A stretch of 64,000 nt of DNA, taken from assembly GCA_902778585.1 (NCBI GenBank), contig CACYYD010000004.1, positions 1 through 64,000 of the forward strand, written 5' to 3'. Positions within the stretch are counted from its first letter, which is position 1. Every line of letters begins with the position of its first letter. Of the stretch, positions 33,093 through 41,512 are shown in pieces. The position numbers were made by a program, and so were the translations under genes. The stretch comes from an uncultured Eubacteriales bacterium (GTDB lineage: Bacteria; Bacillota; Clostridia; Peptostreptococcales; Anaerovoracaceae). The notes under the pieces are model-generated. The model was not told the origin of the DNA. It saw only the letters and a list, made by a program, of their open reading frames with translations, and searched no databases.

Positions 33093-34496
33093 CTAAAGTG
33101 TCCCGATGAATCTCTGGAATGCTTCTCTGCCTGCTTCGGTGCGTTTGAAAACTCCCGCGTCCTCGAGCACTGCCGCAAACACTCTGCCGATCTCATCTTC
33201 CGTGTAATGTCCGGCTTCAAGTTCACCCTTGAGCCTTGCCGGCAGAACAGCGAGTCCCATTACCTCTATAAGGCCTATGTTTTCCTTCTTTATGTGATGC
33301 TTATCAGCATGAGGATGGAAAACGCCCAGAGGATGTTCTTCTGTAGTTATATTATTGCGAAGCACGAGATCGAGCTCATATGCCTCACCCCTTCTGCGGG
33401 CTATCGGCGTTATGGTCGAATGCTGCTCTCCATCTGTTTCGTGATAAATAAAGGCGTCCGGATCGTCATATTCGCGCCATGCGCAAAGTATATGTTCTGC
33501 CAGATCGAGCAGCCTTTCTTTATCTGTGCCGCTGAGTCTTATAACGGACATAGGCCAGCAGACGATGCCGGCTTCTATATCTTCAAAGCCTGTGACTTTA
33601 AAAGGCGTCTCCACCTTTGCGCGGGCCATGGCAAATTCATAATTGCCGCCCTGATAATGGTCATGGCTCAGAACGCTGCCTCCGACTATAGGGAGATCTG
33701 CGTTTGACCCTATAAAATAGTGCGGGAATACAGTGACAAAATCGAGCAGATTGGCAAAGGTCTGCCTGTCTATGTGCATAGGTGTATGCTCTTTGTTGAA
33801 CACTATGCAGTGCTCATTGTAATAGACATACGGGCTGTACTGCATAAAGAAGTCCTGACCGCAAAGAGACAAAGGTATCACGCGGTGATTCTGGCGTGCC
33901 GGATGATCAAGCCTGCCTGCGTAGCCCTCGTTCTCTGCGCAAAGAAGGCACATCGGATATCCGGATGCCTTGGCTTTACCGGCTGCGGCGATCGCCTTCG
34001 GGTCCTTCTCAGGCTTGGACAGATTGATCGTGATGTCGATCGTGCCGTATTCAGTATCTACCGTCCACTTTTTGTCCTTCGCGATCCTGTCGCGCCTTAT
34101 GTAATTCGTATCTCCCGAGAACTCATAGTACCAGTCTGTTGCCTCTGAAGGAGATTCTTCATAAAGTCTCATGAACCTGCCGGTGACCTCGGAAGGCCGC
34201 GGCACCAGAAGACCCATCAGTTTGGTATCGAACAGATCAAAATATGTTGCTGAGTCCCCGTCTACGACTCCATGTTCGAACGCATATCTGCAAAGCGTAT
34301 CAAGTATCTGCTGAAGCGGAGGAAGTTCCCCGTCCACCGGCACCAGGCCTCCGAAGCCGTCGGCCTGCAGCGCCTCAAGCTCTCTGTTTGATGCCCATAT
34401 CCTGTCGCCTTCTGCGATCCATTCTTTTCTTACCGCGTATTCAATAAGCTGCGAAACAGCAAGTTCCATTTTCGATGTCCTTTCCCGATCGATCAT
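33093..34496 (-). CDS. galT: UDP-glucose-hexose-1-phosphate uridylyltransferase, class II
   Basis: GalT swaps UMP between UDP-glucose and galactose-1-phosphate in the Leloir pathway. The 467-residue protein matches the class II (GalT2) form common in Bacillota, which is longer than the enteric enzyme. The catalytic histidine motif is in VLSHDHYQGG, and YPMCLLCAENEG and ITPIARRR are other family segments. GalK and GalE are not in the window. It would process galactose released by the GH36 enzyme. Its start overlaps the metallophosphoesterase stop by four bases, so both are probably translated from one mRNA. Confidence 0.92.
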   Translation of the reverse strand: MIDRERTSKMELAVSQLIEYAVRKEWIAEGDRIWASNRELEALQADGFGGLVPVDGELPPLQQILDTLCRYAFEHGVVDGDSATYFDLFDTKLMGLLVPRPSEVTGRFMRLYEESPSEATDWYYEFSGDTNYIRRDRIAKDKKWTVDTEYGTIDITINLSKPEKDPKAIAAAGKAKASGYPMCLLCAENEGYAGRLDHPARQNHRVIPLSLCGQDFFMQYSPYVYYNEHCIVFNKEHTPMHIDRQTFANLLDFVTVFPHYFIGSNADLPIVGGSVLSHDHYQGGNYEFAMARAKVETPFKVTGFEDIEAGIVCWPMSVIRLSGTDKERLLDLAEHILCAWREYDDPDAFIYHETDGEQHSTITPIARRRGEAYELDLVLRNNITTEEHPLGVFHPHADKHHIKKENIGLIEVMGLAVLPARLKGELEAGHYTEDEIGRVFAAVLEDAGVFKRTEAGREAFQRFIGTL

Positions 34497-35110
34497 ATCT
34501 CATATATGTAATATCCACAGGCATTCACAAGTACAGTGCCTGACGGATGATCTGTCGTCCTCTTAAAATGACCGTACTCCCGGTGCACATGACCGAAGCA
34601 ATGGAACTTTGGCCTGTACGTTTTGAGCAGGTAGTTGAAACATTTGAATCCCCTGTGCGGGATGTCCTCCATGTCGCCGTATCCTCTGCATGGCGCGTGA
34701 GTCAGGAGTATGTCGATCCCGCCACGGCCCGCCAGGCTGTCCGCCGCCATCCTCAGCTGCAGCGGTCTTGTCCGCCTCCGCATTTCAGCCTCTGTATACA
34801 TATCGGGGTCACCCGGTCTGTACCTCATCGAGCCTCCGAGGCCCATTATGCGAAGGCCTGCTGCTTCTATGATGCGCCCGTCGGCGCTGATGCAGCCTTC
34901 AGGCGGCTTTTCATCGTAGCAGCCGTCATGATTCCCCCTCACATACACAAGCGGGACATTCAGCATGGTAACCAGAAACTCGAGATACGCAGGGTCCAGA
35001 TCTCCTGCCGAAAGTATCAGGCTTACGTCTGAAAGCCTTTGCCTCATGTCCTCAGACCATGCGCCCCAAAGAGCACGCTCCTCGCGGTCGGCAACAAGAA
35101 GGATCTTCAT
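34493..35110 (-). CDS. Calcineurin-like metallophosphoesterase
   Basis: A 205-residue dinuclear-metal phosphoesterase. Metal-binding motifs appear in order: SAGDLDP, VRGNHDG, LTHAPCRG and CFGHVHREYG. The substrate is unknown, and the compact size fits small cytosolic members of the YfcE/YmdB-like groups. It overlaps the upstream ParB-like/BMP gene by one base and the downstream galT by four, so the three genes look translationally coupled. Confidence 0.82.
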   Translation of the reverse strand: MKILLVADREERALWGAWSEDMRQRLSDVSLILSAGDLDPAYLEFLVTMLNVPLVYVRGNHDGCYDEKPPEGCISADGRIIEAAGLRIMGLGGSMRYRPGDPDMYTEAEMRRRTRPLQLRMAADSLAGRGGIDILLTHAPCRGYGDMEDIPHRGFKCFNYLLKTYRPKFHCFGHVHREYGHFKRTTDHPSGTVLVNACGYYIYEI

Positions 35111-37104
35111 TATCTTTTGACCCCCCGTACACCGCTTACTTTGACTGTCTGTTTTGCTTCATCTGTAAGGCTGTCCAGTGCAGGGATCTCGCCTTCTATG
35201 TTCTCGCACAGCCAGTCCATCTTTATTATGTCAAGGCTGCTGAGCTCCTTTCCTCCGGCCTCTTTGATAATGCCTTCCTGGCTGCGGAGCTCACCGTCAA
35301 ACGGATTGAATATGCCGCTGACAATGGATTCCTTCAAAGCTTCTGTCAGACCGCGGGTATACCGATTCAGGTTGTCAGACAGCTTTATGTCCACAACGCC
35401 GGATATCATGCCCCACCAGTAATTTGTGGCACGGTCTTTCTTATCGACAGATCTAGAATGGTAATTGCCCTCTATCATCGTCTTGACGATTATCTCGTAG
35501 AGCTTGCCCCACTTCCATATAGGTGTCGCGAGATTTGTTATCCTGCATGTCCCTGACAGGTCGTTGCCCTGACCCGGCTCACACCTTTCGACATAGCAAA
35601 GCCCGTAGGCATCGCTGCCGTCGCTGTTATGCATGGAATCGACATATGACATTACATGGATGCCTCTGCCCAGAGTCTTCCACCACCAGTTGTTGTCAGC
35701 CTGTGATGTCCAATCCAGCGTGATCTTCACGGACGGATCCGTCATCGCAGCTCCGATGGCAAATGCGTTTATGCCGGCAACGGTTCCGTAGACCGGATAG
35801 TCAGAACAATAGCCTATACGGTGTGTTCCGTCTGCAGCAGAATAGATGCCGGCTATGACGCCCGCAAGGAACTTTGCCTCATATATCTTTGCATAATATG
35901 TGCGCACTGACTGGCGGTTAAGATTGACCGAGCAGTTGAGGAATTTGATGTCCTCGTACTCAATGGCTGCTCTCAGAACATCATCGATCTGCCTAGGCGA
36001 TGTCGTGAACACAGCATCTGCGCCCCATTTTGCGGCATCCTTCACAGCAGCTTCAAACATAGCAGAATCCGCGCAGCCCTCATATCTTCTGGTGACCACA
36101 GTCCCGCCGTATGCTTTCTCGAGCCTGAGCCTGCCCTTGTCGTGGTCGGCCACCCAGCTTGATTCATCGATGCCCTTGTCATATATGAAAGCCGCCTTGA
36201 GCGGATGCTTCGGCGTGTATGTAAGCGAAGGGATCACCTTGCTTATGGTGCTGCCCGCCTTTGTGATCAGCGAGCCGGCATTGAGGGCGTCCTCGGCTTC
36301 TTCAACCAGTTCTACATCCCTTCCGCTCTGCTCTGTCGCGAGTTCTTTTTCTATCTTATGGATACGGCTGGAGACCGTCTTTGCCGTCTGATTGTTGAGC
36401 GCATCTCTGACGTATACCTTCAGGTAAAGGACAAACGCATCACCCGATTTGAAACTATCCGGGCTGTCGTGTTCTGCCAGATATTCAGTCAGGAAAGTCC
36501 AGTGCGCGCTTTTAAGGGACTTTACGGTATCTTCTTCCCACTTATGCCCGAGATCCTCACCCAGAAGTTCTGCTATCTCTTCATATGATTCCGCACGGCT
36601 GCAGACTATGTCATAGATGCCCGTTGCATCGTAAAACTTAAGGAACTCCGCATAAGCAGGATTCTTTTCAAGCACTTCCGCAGAAGGCATCACCCTTATC
36701 ACATCCGCGCTTATGACCGGCATTTCGTTATATTTGCATACGGACACTCTCTTATTGCCTTCGATCACATAAAATCTATGAAGGTATTCATATACCTTCA
36801 CGGGATCGTTTATGCCCTGACTTATCTGAGCCATATACAGGCTGCTCCACTTGGAGGCAAATTCCGAGTCCGGCTCGAGCAGCGGCATAAATCCCGGCGA
36901 GAAAGAGTTTTGTCTCGCTCTTGTTTTTGTGCCTGCGATAAGCCCTGTAGGAATGTCCATGATGCCCAGTGGCTTCTGCGGCAGCGTATCGCTGTCAGGA
37001 AGTATGTCATCCAAAGCAGGCAGGAAAGGGTACTCTCCTGCCGCAACTTTTGTCTTATATTCTTTTTCGGCGATCTTTTTCGCCTTTAAATACTCATCGA
37101 TCAA
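35110..37104 (-). CDS. Cytoplasmic ParB-like/BMP (PnrA-like) fusion protein
   Basis: A 664-residue protein with two recognisable parts. Residues about 65-140 resemble a ParB/sulfiredoxin-fold domain, including HRFYVIEGNKRVSVCKYNE. Residues about 300-600 are a BMP/PnrA-type periplasmic-binding fold (RTYYAKIYEAKFLAGVIAG, RIGYCSDYPVYGTVAGINAF), which in normal members binds nucleosides outside the cell. There is no signal peptide or lipobox at the N terminus (MIDEYLKAKKIAEKE), so the binding domain should be inside the cell. A helical linker near 230-270 joins them. A nucleoside- or nucleotide-sensing role is inference. It overlaps the metallophosphoesterase gene by one base. Confidence 0.72.
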   Translation of the reverse strand: MIDEYLKAKKIAEKEYKTKVAAGEYPFLPALDDILPDSDTLPQKPLGIMDIPTGLIAGTKTRARQNSFSPGFMPLLEPDSEFASKWSSLYMAQISQGINDPVKVYEYLHRFYVIEGNKRVSVCKYNEMPVISADVIRVMPSAEVLEKNPAYAEFLKFYDATGIYDIVCSRAESYEEIAELLGEDLGHKWEEDTVKSLKSAHWTFLTEYLAEHDSPDSFKSGDAFVLYLKVYVRDALNNQTAKTVSSRIHKIEKELATEQSGRDVELVEEAEDALNAGSLITKAGSTISKVIPSLTYTPKHPLKAAFIYDKGIDESSWVADHDKGRLRLEKAYGGTVVTRRYEGCADSAMFEAAVKDAAKWGADAVFTTSPRQIDDVLRAAIEYEDIKFLNCSVNLNRQSVRTYYAKIYEAKFLAGVIAGIYSAADGTHRIGYCSDYPVYGTVAGINAFAIGAAMTDPSVKITLDWTSQADNNWWWKTLGRGIHVMSYVDSMHNSDGSDAYGLCYVERCEPGQGNDLSGTCRITNLATPIWKWGKLYEIIVKTMIEGNYHSRSVDKKDRATNYWWGMISGVVDIKLSDNLNRYTRGLTEALKESIVSGIFNPFDGELRSQEGIIKEAGGKELSSLDIIKMDWLCENIEGEIPALDSLTDEAKQTVKVSGVRGVKR

Positions 37105-37135
37105 TTAACAGTTCCGTCCTTTAGTTTTTCTGTTT

Positions 37136-38245
37136 TTACGGCTCGCAGTATCCGCAAGGCGTATATCCCTGCGATGTCAGTTCGAGCCTTGTCGCGGTGA
37201 CCTCTTTCTTATTGCGGTCCGACATTTCCTTTACGCCGTCGCATGTCGGGTAATGGAACACACCCGATCTTGTGTTTATGACGTAAAGTCTGGCATCCTG
37301 GGCAGCCTGTTCTTCAGTGGTAACAACGCCTGTTCTGTAGTCGATGTCAGCGTTTGGTGTCACATTGAAGCAATAAACGTTGAAGGATATACCCTCGCCC
37401 TTGTCCTCTACCGACCACGCGGTCATCTGCACACCTCTGGCAACAAGCTCATCACCTGTGAACCACGGTCTGGCCATGTACAGCACGTGGTTGCCCGTAT
37501 TCCAGATGTAATGCTCGACTTCTTCCTCGAGCGGCCGCATGCCGTCATAGTTGAGGTAATGCGTTCCGGTAATGAGATTCTGAGGATTTGCATTCTCGGC
37601 CGAAAGCGCCCATGCGATAAGATGGCAGCGCTCCCAGTTCTGTGCCTTTGCCCAGCCTGAAGGATGCACGGAAGATATATCTCCGCGCTCCTGTCCTTCT
37701 TCAGGCATGGTCTCTCTTCCCAGACAGCCGTAAGCATAGGTGCATCTGTCCAGATTGTCAAGACTTCCGTAGTATTCGTACGGAGTGAGTTTATTGCTGT
37801 CGACCGTACCGAGCAGATTGCCATTTGTCTTCCACGTATCGCCGTCCTTTACAAGTCCTGCGCGCTCATAGACTTCATCAGGGAATTCCGGTCTGCCGTC
37901 GTTGACCTTAACATAATGCTCTCCGTTATATTCAGGAAGCGCAGACGCATCAAGCGAGGCAACATCTGCACCATCCACAGTTTGCGTACCGCCGTTTTGG
38001 CCAGATGAACTGCCGTCTCCGCCGCCTTCAGTATCTTCGATAGCCTCATAGCCGAGTCTCTGCATCAGCGAGTCACGGGCGCCCTTAATGAACGGCGCAT
38101 CAGATGAAATAAAGAAGAAAGCTGCAAGCAAAAGCACCAGCAGCAGGGCAAGTCCCGCTCTGTTTCGCTTGTTGTTTCCTTTTTCTTTTACTTTATTGCT
38201 ATCCTTCATTTGGTTTTTATCAGCGCGGGTGTAGCATCTCTTCAT
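37136..38245 (-). CDS. Membrane-anchored DNA/RNA non-specific endonuclease
   Basis: A protein of up to 369 residues with an N-terminal membrane anchor (ALLLVLLLAAFFFI), an acidic/Gly-rich spacer and an extracellular beta-beta-alpha-metal nuclease domain of the EndA/NucA type. The catalytic His is in WERCHLIAWAL and the metal-binding Asn in NPQNLITGTHYLN. The C terminus (VFHYPTCDG and GYTPCGYCEP) looks like a small Cys-containing module often found on such nucleases. Likely roles are extracellular DNA degradation or DNA uptake. The start is uncertain: ATG at 38245 or 38209, neither with a clear ribosome site, and repeat array 3 reaches into the first codons of the longer form. Confidence 0.82.
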   Translation of the reverse strand: MKRCYTRADKNQMKDSNKVKEKGNNKRNRAGLALLLVLLLAAFFFISSDAPFIKGARDSLMQRLGYEAIEDTEGGGDGSSSGQNGGTQTVDGADVASLDASALPEYNGEHYVKVNDGRPEFPDEVYERAGLVKDGDTWKTNGNLLGTVDSNKLTPYEYYGSLDNLDRCTYAYGCLGRETMPEEGQERGDISSVHPSGWAKAQNWERCHLIAWALSAENANPQNLITGTHYLNYDGMRPLEEEVEHYIWNTGNHVLYMARPWFTGDELVARGVQMTAWSVEDKGEGISFNVYCFNVTPNADIDYRTGVVTTEEQAAQDARLYVINTRSGVFHYPTCDGVKEMSDRNKKEVTATRLELTSQGYTPCGYCEP

Positions 38246-38486
38246 TTTTTATTCGCAAATACACCCGATTCGCTTTTTCTTTAATGAAAAACGGTCTGAA
38301 ACCTTCATCGGGTGTATATTCATCACAATAATCCGGAAAGCTACACCCAATTCCTAAAAATGGGTGTAGATTCACCGGGATTCCGGGGTCATGCTACACC
38401 CATTTGGCTATTTTTGCGTTTATTACACCGCATTTACTGGATTTGGGTGTATTTTCGTGAGATTATCCTCTCAATCTACACCCGCG
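38224..38486. repeat. Array 3: nested GGGTGTA/TACACCC pairs upstream of the nuclease
   Basis: Nine TACACC/GGGTGTA motifs alternate in orientation. Four matched pairs are visible: CGCGGGTGTAG (38224-38234) with CTACACCCGCG (38476-38486); ATACACCCGA (38259-38268) with TCGGGTGTAT (38308-38317); CTACACCCA (38341-38349) with TGGGTGTAG (38361-38369); and CTACACCCA (38394-38402) with TGGGTGTA (38444-38451). Each pair keeps its own matching flanking bases. Read on the minus strand, the outer pair could close a junction holding three hairpins just before or within the nuclease start. TTACACCG (38423-38430) is a degenerate copy. The gap to telA has no gene. Confidence 0.6.
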
Positions 38487-38541
38487 CACCGTCATAGCGG
38501 CTGCCGGCCCTTCGCGACCGGTCACCGGTTGCCTTGCAGGC

Positions 38542-39789
38542 CTACTTCTCTTCTTTGCTTCTTGCTGCCGCAATGTCCTCGCCTGTCCATCTTGCGTTGG
38601 CAGCGATGCCGAGCATCTTGTCCTTGAGTTCCTGCTCGATCCTTGCGAGTTCCTTCTCAGCCTCGGCTCTGGCAACTCTGCCGTCTGCCTGGATCTGCTG
38701 GATCTCATCAAGAGCGCTGATCAGCTGCTCATTGGTGTGCTGCAGTGTCTCGATGTCCACGATGCCTCTCTCGCTTGCCTTTGCTGTCTCAACTGAGCTC
38801 TGATGCAGCGCCTCGGCATTCTTTCTGAGCATCTCGTTTGTAGCCTCTGTAACTGCCTGCTGAGCCTCGATGGCCTTCTGTGTGTGGTAGTTGTTGAGAG
38901 CCAGTACCATCTGAGTCTTCCACATAGGGATAACGTTTACGATAGTCGAGCGGATCTTCTCCGACATAATGGTGTCGGAGTTCTGTACCATTCTGATCTC
39001 CGGAGCCGACTGCAGGCAAACAGTTCTTGAAAGCTCGAGGTCGTAGATCTTCTTCTCGAACCTTGTGATCATGTCTGCGTAATCCTGAGCGGCCTGAGTA
39101 TCTTCTACAGCGCCTGTCTCCTTTGCCTTTGCCTCGAGCTCAGGCAGTGTGACTGTCTTTGCCTTTTCAAGAGCCAGCTTTCCGGCCTCGATGTACATCG
39201 ATACTTCCTTGAAGTAGAGCTTGTTCTTGTCATAGAGCTTGTCCAGCTGTGCGATGTCCTTGAGAAGCTGCTCTTCATGCCCTTCAAGAAGCTGTACGAG
39301 CTTGTCGATATTGGCCTCTGTTGTGCTGTACTGGGCTTTCAGTCTCTCGAAGTTCTTCTCAGCGCTGCCGAAGATCTTTCCGAGGAAGCTCTTCTTCTCT
39401 TCGCCGTTTGTCTTGAGCTCAACGAGGAGTGATGTCAGGACCTGTCCTGTCTCTCCCATGTCCTTCGCCCTTACGCTTTCGAGAGCGCCGTCAGCAAAGT
39501 CGGACACCTTGCGCTGAGCGGTCGCGCCGTAGCTGAGAACAGCGTTGCTGTCTGTGATGTCGATCTTGTCTGCTACAGTGCGGATCTGTCTCTGCTCATC
39601 AGGTGTGAACTGTGCAAGAGTGTTTTCTTTCTTCTCCTCGACTGCAGGTTCTGCGCCGAAGTCGATCATCGGTGCTTCTTCGATAGCTGCTGCCTGAGCC
39701 GCAACTTCCTGAACCTCTGCATGCATCTCAGCTGCCTGGTTTTCTGCTGCATCTGCTACAGCTTCAGGTGTAAGTTCAAATTCTGCCAT
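38542..39789 (-). CDS. TelA-family toxic anion resistance protein
   Basis: A 415-residue, almost entirely alpha-helical protein of the TelA/KlaA family. Members were named for tellurite resistance, though many function in cell-envelope stress. Long coiled-coil stretches, SFLGKIFGSAEKNFERLKAQY and the conserved MWKTQMVLALNNYHTQKAI support the assignment. An acidic, Ala/Glu-rich N-terminal region of about 55 residues precedes the family core. It lies 27 bases downstream of the XpaC-like gene, its usual partner in Bacillota. Confidence 0.9.
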   Translation of the reverse strand: MAEFELTPEAVADAAENQAAEMHAEVQEVAAQAAAIEEAPMIDFGAEPAVEEKKENTLAQFTPDEQRQIRTVADKIDITDSNAVLSYGATAQRKVSDFADGALESVRAKDMGETGQVLTSLLVELKTNGEEKKSFLGKIFGSAEKNFERLKAQYSTTEANIDKLVQLLEGHEEQLLKDIAQLDKLYDKNKLYFKEVSMYIEAGKLALEKAKTVTLPELEAKAKETGAVEDTQAAQDYADMITRFEKKIYDLELSRTVCLQSAPEIRMVQNSDTIMSEKIRSTIVNVIPMWKTQMVLALNNYHTQKAIEAQQAVTEATNEMLRKNAEALHQSSVETAKASERGIVDIETLQHTNEQLISALDEIQQIQADGRVARAEAEKELARIEQELKDKMLGIAANARWTGEDIAAARSKEEK

Positions 39790-39816
39790 CTTGTCCTCCT
39801 TTTTATAACATTTCCA

Positions 39817-41427
39817 TTATATATCGAAATCCGAGTCCAGCAGGCCCTTGCTCGCGAGCGTGGTCTGCAGCTTTGTGATATCCGTCGTAATATCCATGAT
39901 GTCGTCCTCATGGAGTCTTTCAAGCAGGTTTTCGGAAGCCTCTGTTACCGAGTCTATCAGGCTGATAAGCTGTGTCTTGATAGCATCTGCCTGCTCCTGC
40001 AGATAGTTCGGATTGGTGTTGAGAACAGGTGCGCCGGAAGCGTCCGTTGTGACTTCTTCCTTAGGCTGCTCGCTGATCTGGCCCATGTTTGCGATCTTCT
40101 CGTTGTATCCGTCCGTGAGGCGGACGACCTCAGGATAGTATTTCTCTCTGAAGTCCTTGACCTGCTTCTCGAGATCTGGCACTTCTTCGACTCTCGCATC
40201 GATCTTTCTTGTGATCGTTCTGAGCGCCTGGAGCTTGCTCTTTATCTCGGTATCATCGGTCATGGTGATGAGGTCATCAAGCGACTCCGGTACAAGTCCG
40301 CCGTCTCTCGCTGCCTTGCGCCTTGCCCTCTTGTTCTCGGCAGCCGATCTTTCGACTGACTGAAGAGGTTCGCCGTTCTTTGTCATTACCAGAAGTCTGT
40401 TGTTTATATCTACATATGCTTCAGGGAAGAATCCGTCGGCGATCATGGACTGCAGATCATCGGCTACCTTTTCGAAAGGTCTGCCGACGTATGCTGCAAG
40501 ATCGTCAATAGAGGTGTTGCCCTTCTTGTTGATCTTGGACTCATACATCCTGATCCTCTTGGCTTTTGCGCTGAGGACGAGCTTTGTGATACCCGCGGCA
40601 GCAAGGAGCAGAACTCCCACGATGCCGACACCGATCCTGAATTCAGGATCATCCGTGGATCCGGCAGCCGACATGAGGAAGAGGATTCCTGTCGCAAGAG
40701 ATGCGACCGTCCAGCCGGATTTGCCGAGTCTTATCTTGTTGAGCTTTTTCTCGTTTCTGCGCTGTGCGAATGAGCCGCTCTGAGTCTGCGGACGCGATGT
40801 CTGCGTAGGACGCGACTGCGTGCGTGCAGGTCTTGCATTCACCGTGCCGGAATTGCCCGGACGGGTAGTAGTTGTGGTCGTTGTTTTGGTAGTAGTCGTA
40901 CCGTTTGCAGTCTTTGTGGTAGTAGTCTTTGTCACTGTAGTCCTGCCGGTCTCAGGCATTCCGCCCGTGCCGAAGAGTTCACCGAAGACCCCGCCGCTTC
41001 CGTCAGCGCCGGTAATGGCATCGCCGACTTCCTGAATGGCGTCGCCGACCTCCCTCATCGTAGCCGAAACGGTGTCTGCCGGTTCTGCCTCATAGTCGAG
41101 GGAATTTGAATACATAACAAATGACAGGCTCCTGGCATCAGCCGGAACGGTGAGGCGGGATTTGAAGTTCTTCTTCTCGCCGTTTGCCCACTGTCCCGCG
41201 TTGATGGACGCAGTACCTATCTCAGTATTGTTTGTCCTGTTGATGACTTTGATCTTGAACGAGAACTTTCCGAAGTCAAAACCGGAATTGTTGACTACAG
41301 AGAACCTGTAGCTCAGTCTTCCGTCCTCAAGTCTCGATGTTTTTGTTGTAGCTTTCGCAGCCTCTTTGAAATCAGTTTCGAACCATTCTGTGACTGCTTC
41401 GCGTACGCTTAATACATCTGCTGCCAT
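39817..41427 (-). CDS. XpaC-like protein with N-terminal beta domain and Thr-rich linker
   Basis: A 536-residue protein. The C-terminal half is XpaC-like (MYESKINKKGNTSIDDLAAY, then AYVDINNRLLVM), a family named for 5-bromo-4-chloroindolyl phosphate hydrolysis and usually paired with TelA. Two hydrophobic helices (near residues 230-280) precede it. The N terminus (1-110) is a beta-rich domain with NNSGFDFGKFSFKIKVINR, resembling FxLYD/CARDB folds. A long Thr/Pro/Arg-rich low-complexity linker follows. The N-terminal part may be a ligand- or stress-sensing addition. The gene directly precedes telA. Confidence 0.8.
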   Translation of the reverse strand: MAADVLSVREAVTEWFETDFKEAAKATTKTSRLEDGRLSYRFSVVNNSGFDFGKFSFKIKVINRTNNTEIGTASINAGQWANGEKKNFKSRLTVPADARSLSFVMYSNSLDYEAEPADTVSATMREVGDAIQEVGDAITGADGSGGVFGELFGTGGMPETGRTTVTKTTTTKTANGTTTTKTTTTTTTRPGNSGTVNARPARTQSRPTQTSRPQTQSGSFAQRRNEKKLNKIRLGKSGWTVASLATGILFLMSAAGSTDDPEFRIGVGIVGVLLLAAAGITKLVLSAKAKRIRMYESKINKKGNTSIDDLAAYVGRPFEKVADDLQSMIADGFFPEAYVDINNRLLVMTKNGEPLQSVERSAAENKRARRKAARDGGLVPESLDDLITMTDDTEIKSKLQALRTITRKIDARVEEVPDLEKQVKDFREKYYPEVVRLTDGYNEKIANMGQISEQPKEEVTTDASGAPVLNTNPNYLQEQADAIKTQLISLIDSVTEASENLLERLHEDDIMDITTDITKLQTTLASKGLLDSDFDI

Positions 41428-41512
41428 AGTCTGTCCCTTCCATGTTTTTTCGCACAGAAAAAATCTGTTTGTCTTACTAATGAATTATATCATAAGCTGA
41501 TGCGTGTTTTCG

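Noticed and set aside
38224..38486. CRISPR array
   Set aside because: The motif is only 7-11 bases, alternates in orientation and has irregular spacing. No cas genes are present.
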